Assembly (NCBI GenBank): GCA_002436505.1
Contig: DJML01000119.1
Span: forward strand, 4,804 to 11,675
DNA from: Bacteroidetes bacterium UBA6491
GTDB taxonomy: Bacteria; Bacteroidota; Bacteroidia; NS11-12g; UBA9320
Direction of reading: 5' to 3'
Length of the DNA stretch: 6,872 nucleotides
Made by a program: the position numbers and the translations under genes. Shown here piece by piece: positions 1-4,500 of this stretch. Each line of letters opens with the position of its first letter. The stretch's first letter is position 1. The notes under the pieces were generated by a model that was given only the letters and a program-made list of their open reading frames with translations, did not search any database and was not told the DNA's origin.

Positions 1-2022
1 CGTATCCGATTCAAGGTCTTCAACAAAGAATCGTCACTAATTGAGGTTTTCACAACAAGACCTGACACGATCTTTGGGGCAACATTTATGGTACTGGCCC
101 CCGAACATGAAATTGTTTCGAAGATCACGACAGCTGATCAGAAAAAGGAAGTTGAAAAATACCTTGACCAGGCACTAAAACGTTCAGAACGTGAGAGAAT
201 GAGCGATGTAAAAACGGTTACAGGCTGTTTTACAGGTGCATATTGCACACATCCTTTCTCAGGCGAAAAAATGCCAGTTTATATTGCTGATTATGTTCTG
301 GCCGGATACGGGACAGGAGCCATAATGGCTGTTCCTGCTCACGATTCAAGAGATCATGCCTTTGCTCGAAAATTTAAACTCCCTATTAAACAGGTCGTTA
401 ATGATGGAGAAGAAAGAGATCCACAGAAGGAATCTTTCGATCTTAAGGAAGGAACAGTGATCAATTCCTCCTTCTTGAATGGCAAATCCGTAAAGGATGC
501 TATTTCATTTTGTATTAATAAGCTTGAAGAGCTTGGCATTGGAAAAGGAGAGGTAAATTTCAAATTACGCGATGCCGGGTTCAGCAGACAAAGATTCTGG
601 GGTGAGCCGATTCCGATAATTTACAAGAATGGCGTTCCGACTTTGGTTGAAGAGTCTGATCTGCCCCTGGAACTACCAGAAGTTGAATCGTATGAGCCTA
701 CAGGAACGGGTGAGTCTCCACTGGCAGGAGTTAAAGAATGGATAGAAACCAGTTCAGGAACAAGGGAAACCAATACAATGCCGGGCTGGGCAGGAAGCAG
801 CTGGTACTTCCTTCGCTACATGGATCCCGAAAATGACTATGAATTTGCTTCGCGTGCCAGTACGGACTACTGGAACCAGGTGGATATTTATTTTGGCGGA
901 AGCGAGCATGCAACAGGGCATCTCCTTTATGCAAGATTCTGGACCAAGTTTCTTTATGACTTAAAGGAAATAGGTTTTAAAGAACCTTTTAAAAAACTGG
1001 TCAACCAGGGTATGATCCAGGGCATCATCGAAACAGCCTTGCTTCAGAAAGAAAAAGAGAAAGGACTTCAGGTCTATTTAAGTGCTGATCTTGTAAACCC
1101 AAAAGATCATGACAAATACCAGAAAGTTCCTGTTCCTATAGAATTCCTTCATGGATATGAAGACACGGAAAATCCATCTTACCTTGACTCTAAAGGCATC
1201 AGGAAACTCTCCGAATGGCGTCCTGAACTTGATGAGGCCATTTTCAAATGTAAAGATGGCTACTACGAGGATGGAATATTCAACAGCAAAAAAGACGGCG
1301 TTTCAGAAGGATACTTCTACACAGCAAGTGAACTGGGTAAAATGTCCAAGTCGAAATACAACGTCATCAATCCCGATGACATATGTGATGAATATGGCGC
1401 GGATTCTTTAAGACTCTATGAGATGTTCCTGGGACCTTTGGAAGATTCAAAACCATGGAACGTAAAAGGCATTGACGGCGTCCACCGTTTTCTCAGAAAA
1501 ATGTGGAGATTGTTTATCGATCAGGACGGCAAATCAAAGTTGAACGATGAACCAACCACTCCTGAACAACTTAAGACAATACACCGCACAATAAAAAAGA
1601 TAACCGCGGACATTGAATCTATGTCATTCAATACCTGCGTCAGTGCATTTATGATCTGTGCGAATGAATTATCGGATTCAGGTTGTACCAACTTTGAAGA
1701 AATGTCAAAACTGCTCACGATCCTGGCTCCTTTCGCACCACATATTGCTGAGGAATTATGGCATGAGACAGGAAATAAGGGAAGTGTTATTGACGCCAGA
1801 TGGCCGGAGCACAATGAATCTTACCTTATTGAACTCACAAAGAGTTATCCGATATCTGTAAACGGAAAACCCAGAACGACCATTGAATTTGAGGTAAATG
1901 CCACAAAGGAATCCATTGAGTCAGAAGTTTTGAAGAACGAGATCATTCAGAAGTGGCTTGATGGCAAGACGCCTAAAAAAGTGATCGTTGTTCCAGGAAA
2001 GATTGTCAACGTGGTCATCTGA
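1..2022 (+). CDS. leuS: Leucine--tRNA ligase (LeuRS), 5'-truncated by the window edge
   Basis: Cytoplasmic class I aminoacyl-tRNA synthetase that charges tRNA-Leu with leucine and hydrolyses mischarged tRNA. The frame is open from base 1, and 673 residues are visible before TGA at 2020-2022. Roughly 230 N-terminal residues, including the HIGH motif, lie outside (judged by aligning TTRPDT with its place in E. coli LeuRS). Visible landmarks, numbered from base 1: the editing-domain Thr-rich motif TTRPDTIFGAT (18-28); the second editing motif GTGAIMAVPAHDSRD (104-118) with its conserved Asp115; RQRFWGEPIP (196-205), where the chain returns to the catalytic core; SSWYFLRYMDP (266-276); GGSEHATGH (299-307); and KMSKS (447-451, bases 1339-1353). 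The anticodon-binding helices and a short C-terminal domain ending in VVI follow. About 108 residues separate GMIQG from KMSKS, far more than in E. coli LeuRS. The ATG at 88 is internal, not the start. The gene converges on xth. Confidence 0.97.
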   Translation, partial: RIRFKVFNKESSLIEVFTTRPDTIFGATFMVLAPEHEIVSKITTADQKKEVEKYLDQALKRSERERMSDVKTVTGCFTGAYCTHPFSGEKMPVYIADYVLAGYGTGAIMAVPAHDSRDHAFARKFKLPIKQVVNDGEERDPQKESFDLKEGTVINSSFLNGKSVKDAISFCINKLEELGIGKGEVNFKLRDAGFSRQRFWGEPIPIIYKNGVPTLVEESDLPLELPEVESYEPTGTGESPLAGVKEWIETSSGTRETNTMPGWAGSSWYFLRYMDPENDYEFASRASTDYWNQVDIYFGGSEHATGHLLYARFWTKFLYDLKEIGFKEPFKKLVNQGMIQGIIETALLQKEKEKGLQVYLSADLVNPKDHDKYQKVPVPIEFLHGYEDTENPSYLDSKGIRKLSEWRPELDEAIFKCKDGYYEDGIFNSKKDGVSEGYFYTASELGKMSKSKYNVINPDDICDEYGADSLRLYEMFLGPLEDSKPWNVKGIDGVHRFLRKMWRLFIDQDGKSKLNDEPTTPEQLKTIHRTIKKITADIESMSFNTCVSAFMICANELSDSGCTNFEEMSKLLTILAPFAPHIAEELWHETGNKGSVIDARWPEHNESYLIELTKSYPISVNGKPRTTIEFEVNATKESIESEVLKNEIIQKWLDGKTPKKVIVVPGKIVNVVI

Positions 2023-2082
2023 TCCTGAGCATGGCACAACCTTCAATTATTCTCTATCGTATAAAATAGATTTACAGAACTT

Positions 2083-2847
2083 TCACAAATCCAGCTCCAG
2101 TTCAATAGGGCAATGATCTGATCCCATGATCTCATCTCTTATTGAAGCATCTTTAACAAGCGGGAAAAGTGACTCTGCGACAAAAAAATAATCAATGCGC
2201 CAACCTACATTTCTTTCTCTGGCTTTAAACCTTTGATTCCAGAATGTGTACTGAACTTTATCAGGGTATTTAGCTCTGAAAGCATCTACCAGTCCAACTT
2301 TTAAAATCCCATCCAACCCATCAATTTCTGTTTGAGTATACCCCGAGGTCTTATTGTAATTTTCTTTCGGACGTGCCAGATCAATGGGTTGATGAGCAAC
2401 ATTGAAATCACCTGTAACGATCACCGGTTTTTTAACGTTCAGACCCGCTATATATTTGCCGAAGTCTTTGTCCCACCTTGACCTGTAATCCAGTCTTTTC
2501 AACCCAGAACCACTGTTTGGAACATATACATTTACCAGGTAAAACCCATCCAGTTCAATTGCAGTTACCCTTCCCTCCTGATCATGCTCCTCGATCCCGA
2601 TATCAAGATGCTCATTGCCGGGTTTGGTACGTGAAAGTATTGCCGTCCCTGAATAACCTTTCTTCTCAGCTGAATTAACGGTCACCTTAAATTCAGTAAG
2701 TTCCTCAAGCGCTTCTATTACCTGATCATCCTGGGCTTTCGTTTCCTGGATACAGATAAAATCTGCATCGAAGGATCTGGCCACTTTAACAAAATCTTTC
2801 TTAATTGCTGCACGAATGCCGTTTACATTCCAGGATACGATCTTCAT
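2083..2847 (-). CDS. xth: Exodeoxyribonuclease III / AP endonuclease (ExoIII-APE1 family)
   Basis: Mg2+-dependent base-excision-repair enzyme that cleaves the backbone 5' of abasic sites and usually also has 3'-exonuclease or 3'-phosphodiesterase activity. The product has 254 residues, the normal family size. Endonuclease/exonuclease/phosphatase-fold motifs are all present: KIVSWNVNGIRAA with Asn7 (2-14); CIQETK with metal-binding Glu35; GYSGTAILSR (64-73); VYVPNSG with Tyr108; TGDFNVAH with Asp147 and Asn149; WRIDYFF with Asp219; and GSDHCPI with Asp244-His245. The GYSG segment looks more like the ExoA/APE1 branch than E. coli Xth. I chose the ATG at 2847 because the conserved fold begins at residue 2. 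An upstream in-frame TTG at 2883 would add 12 residues the family does not have. No Shine-Dalgarno is visible, which is common in Bacteroidota. The gene stands alone: the operon to its right ends in a terminator, and leuS faces it 60 bp away. Confidence 0.96.
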   Translation of the reverse strand: MKIVSWNVNGIRAAIKKDFVKVARSFDADFICIQETKAQDDQVIEALEELTEFKVTVNSAEKKGYSGTAILSRTKPGNEHLDIGIEEHDQEGRVTAIELDGFYLVNVYVPNSGSGLKRLDYRSRWDKDFGKYIAGLNVKKPVIVTGDFNVAHQPIDLARPKENYNKTSGYTQTEIDGLDGILKVGLVDAFRAKYPDKVQYTFWNQRFKARERNVGWRIDYFFVAESLFPLVKDASIRDEIMGSDHCPIELELDL

Positions 2848-2853
2848 TGCCGG

Positions 2854-2884
2854 CAAAGTAAAATAATCAAATGCGATAATCAAA
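2854..2884 (-). promoter_or_regulatory. Possible Bacteroidota-type promoter for xth
   Basis: Read on the minus strand, TTTG (2884-2881) is followed after 19 nt by TTACTTTG (2861-2854). This resembles the Bacteroidota primary sigma-factor pattern of TTTG near -33 and TAnnTTTG near -7, with one mismatch (T for A at the second position of the -7 box). The -7-like box ends only 6 nt before the xth ATG, so transcription would start at or next to the start codon and give a nearly leaderless mRNA. The match is seen in the sequence; promoter function is inferred, and the region is AT-rich enough for a chance match. Confidence 0.35.
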
Positions 2885-2964
2885 TTTAGGCTGGTATTTG
2901 ACTGGATTTCCTTTTAGATACCTAAGAGACTGTAGACCCCACAAAATTTGATAAGATCAGTAAT

Positions 2965-2994
2965 AAAAAAAGCCGGGTCCTAATGAACCCGGCT
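2965..2994 (-). terminator. Rho-independent terminator of the fibre/T9SS-protein operon
   Basis: On the minus strand, AGCCGGGT (2994-2987) and ACCCGGCT (2978-2971) form a perfect 8-bp, GC-rich stem around an 8-nt loop. A run of T follows (2970-2965, then ATTA). It lies 26 nt past the TAA of the secreted-protein gene, where an intrinsic terminator is expected, and isolates xth from that operon. On the plus strand the stem is followed by AAATTG rather than a T-run, so it should act only on minus-strand transcripts. Confidence 0.9.
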
Positions 2995-3020
2995 AAATTG
3001 CTATCTACTAATGATGTTTA

Positions 3021-4487
3021 TTAGCGTATTACAGTGATGGTTCCCTTTTGTTCACTTGTTCGGGTCTCCCCGCTCCCAAGGAACTCATTTACGACAACCA
3101 CCCATACATAGACACCTATTTGGACTAGCTCACCTTTGTAGGTGCCGTCCCATCCGTCTACACCCTGATAGAGCCTTTCGCCCCATCGGTTGTAGACCTG
3201 GAAGTCAACGATCTCGACATATTCCTGCACAACAGGCAGAAATTTCTCATTGAGATCATCATTATTAGGCGTAAATGCCGTTGGTGTGAATATACCCATT
3301 CCGTTACGATCAAGGATGATACGTACTGTATCGCTGTCGAAACAGCCGGCTCCGTTGTCAACCGTTATCGTATACACTCCGGGTTCACCGGCAGTATAGA
3401 CAGGATATTCACAGTCATCACATGATAAATGATCAGCTGGTGTCCACTGATAGTTTACATTTCCCGGAACATAATAATCCGGACGTAACTCAACAGATTC
3501 CATCGGCCTCACTTCATAAACATTTGGGTTCATTGTAACATGCGGACGTTCGGTTGCCATAGCTACCGGCATGTCCACTGAAGTAGGATACTGGGGGGCC
3601 CTAAGACCCGGATCACCGTTAAAGTCAGTTAACGTTGATCCTGGAATTTTAGTCCAGGGTGTTTGCCAGTCGCCTAATGTAGCCCAATCGTTTGCATCTT
3701 CCCATAAAATACTGTATTCAGTATTCTGAGCGGTAGTAGAGCCAACAATGTGGAAGAACTCGTCATTGACAGTACAAAGACTATCATCCACACTAATTGT
3801 TGACATTCCATATACAGCAGCGTCCTCGTAAATGAAGGCTGTCCTGAACGTAGTCCCTCCGGCCGCATGAAGAATGATCGGGCTATATGCTACCTGATTA
3901 CCAACCCTTCTTCCCAGGGGAAACAGGTTGTCATTCGCATTGCCTTTCTCAAACTTTCGGTTCAACCGGCCGAGATAATCCGTAGAGACAAACCCTGAAT
4001 TACGCCCTATTGCCGTAGCCGTGCTCTCCATAAGTGCTTCGTATTGCGTTGTCGCTAACTCAGCATCTTTCAAATTGAGATAATCATGAACTACGATATG
4101 GTTATCCATACGTTTAAGCGTAAGTGCAGGACCTTCAAGTATCAAGTCGTAGAAGTTTGTGAGGTTTGACCCTCCAATGAACTGCGTGTTTCCTATCAAA
4201 CGCACCAATCCTATTCCCGGCAGGTAATTGGCATTGTTATACCAATGCTTGCCAAAATGGGTGGTACTGTTGATGCTGTTGCTGCAGGTCCAGTTATTAT
4301 TGTTCGTGATGGAGCTATCAACCAGAAGAAATCCTTCGTGTCGAATGTCTCCGTCATTGATCATGTTTGTTTGTCGGACACCAACCTGGGCATCTTCCAC
4401 AATGATCATGACCGCTCCGTCATTGAACAGCTGTGCATTCCCTGCCAACCAACAGAGGAGGAAGGGAATAATTATTCCCTTTTTCAT
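3021..4487 (-). CDS. Exported protein with T9SS type-B sorting domain (gliding-motility-associated C-terminal domain)
   Basis: A 488-residue protein predicted to cross the inner membrane by Sec and the outer membrane by the type IX secretion system. Residues 1-18 are a signal peptide: MKKG, a hydrophobic core, then GNA before Gln19 as the likely signal peptidase I site. Residues 20-320 are a beta-rich, Asn/Thr-rich ectodomain with phrases typical of Bacteroidota surface proteins (FYDLILEG 112-119; FPLGRR 189-194 followed by YSPI), but I cannot assign an activity or ligand. Residues about 321-391 look like an Ig/PKD-type domain (NYQWTPADHLSCDDC, then GVYTITV), with Cys at 356, 359 and 382. Residues about 399-488 are the CHU_C-like sorting domain: FTPNNDDLNEKF (405-416), NRWGERLY (433-440), WDGTYKG (446-452) and the terminal GTITVIR. 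The ATG overlaps the TGA of the upstream fibre gene and has a strong Shine-Dalgarno. Export and sorting class are well supported; the precise role is unknown. Confidence 0.93.
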   Translation of the reverse strand: MKKGIIIPFLLCWLAGNAQLFNDGAVMIIVEDAQVGVRQTNMINDGDIRHEGFLLVDSSITNNNNWTCSNSINSTTHFGKHWYNNANYLPGIGLVRLIGNTQFIGGSNLTNFYDLILEGPALTLKRMDNHIVVHDYLNLKDAELATTQYEALMESTATAIGRNSGFVSTDYLGRLNRKFEKGNANDNLFPLGRRVGNQVAYSPIILHAAGGTTFRTAFIYEDAAVYGMSTISVDDSLCTVNDEFFHIVGSTTAQNTEYSILWEDANDWATLGDWQTPWTKIPGSTLTDFNGDPGLRAPQYPTSVDMPVAMATERPHVTMNPNVYEVRPMESVELRPDYYVPGNVNYQWTPADHLSCDDCEYPVYTAGEPGVYTITVDNGAGCFDSDTVRIILDRNGMGIFTPTAFTPNNDDLNEKFLPVVQEYVEIVDFQVYNRWGERLYQGVDGWDGTYKGELVQIGVYVWVVVVNEFLGSGETRTSEQKGTITVIR

Positions 4488-4500
4488 CGTTGTCCTCCTT
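4484..4500 (-). promoter_or_regulatory. Full Shine-Dalgarno and ATGA start/stop overlap coupling the two operon genes
   Basis: On the minus strand, AAGGAGG (4500-4494) precedes the ATG at 4487-4485 by 6 nt. The TGA of the fibre gene (4486-4484) overlaps that ATG by sharing its last two bases, giving ATGA. The Shine-Dalgarno lies within the last codons of the fibre gene (…Q-G-G-Q-R-stop). Such an arrangement supports translational coupling and fixes the start of the downstream gene. A near-perfect Shine-Dalgarno stands out in a phylum where most genes lack one; xth here, for example, has none. Confidence 0.88.

Noticed and set aside
88..90. ATG at 88 as the start of leuS
   Set aside because: The frame is open to base 1 and already encodes the editing motif TTRPDTIFGAT before this Met, so the gene starts outside the window.
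2053..2070. Hairpin TCTAT/ATAGA between leuS and xth as a bidirectional terminator
   Set aside because: Only a 5-bp AT-rich stem with an 8-nt loop and no proper T-run on either strand. I see no convincing terminator in this 60-bp gap.
2848..2883. TTG start at 2883 for xth, adding 12 residues
   Set aside because: The conserved fold begins at KIVSWN right after the ATG at 2847; the extra residues match nothing in the family and would overlap the candidate promoter.
2911..2928. Inverted repeat CTTTTAG/CTAAGAG upstream of xth as an operator or attenuator
   Set aside because: Seven pairs with one G-U and a 4-nt loop, no T-run and no known motif; could easily be chance.
4452..4454. Cys12 of the secreted protein as a lipoprotein cysteine
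   Set aside because: The preceding residues (F-L-L) do not form a lipobox, and a good signal peptidase I site (GNA before Gln19) lies downstream.
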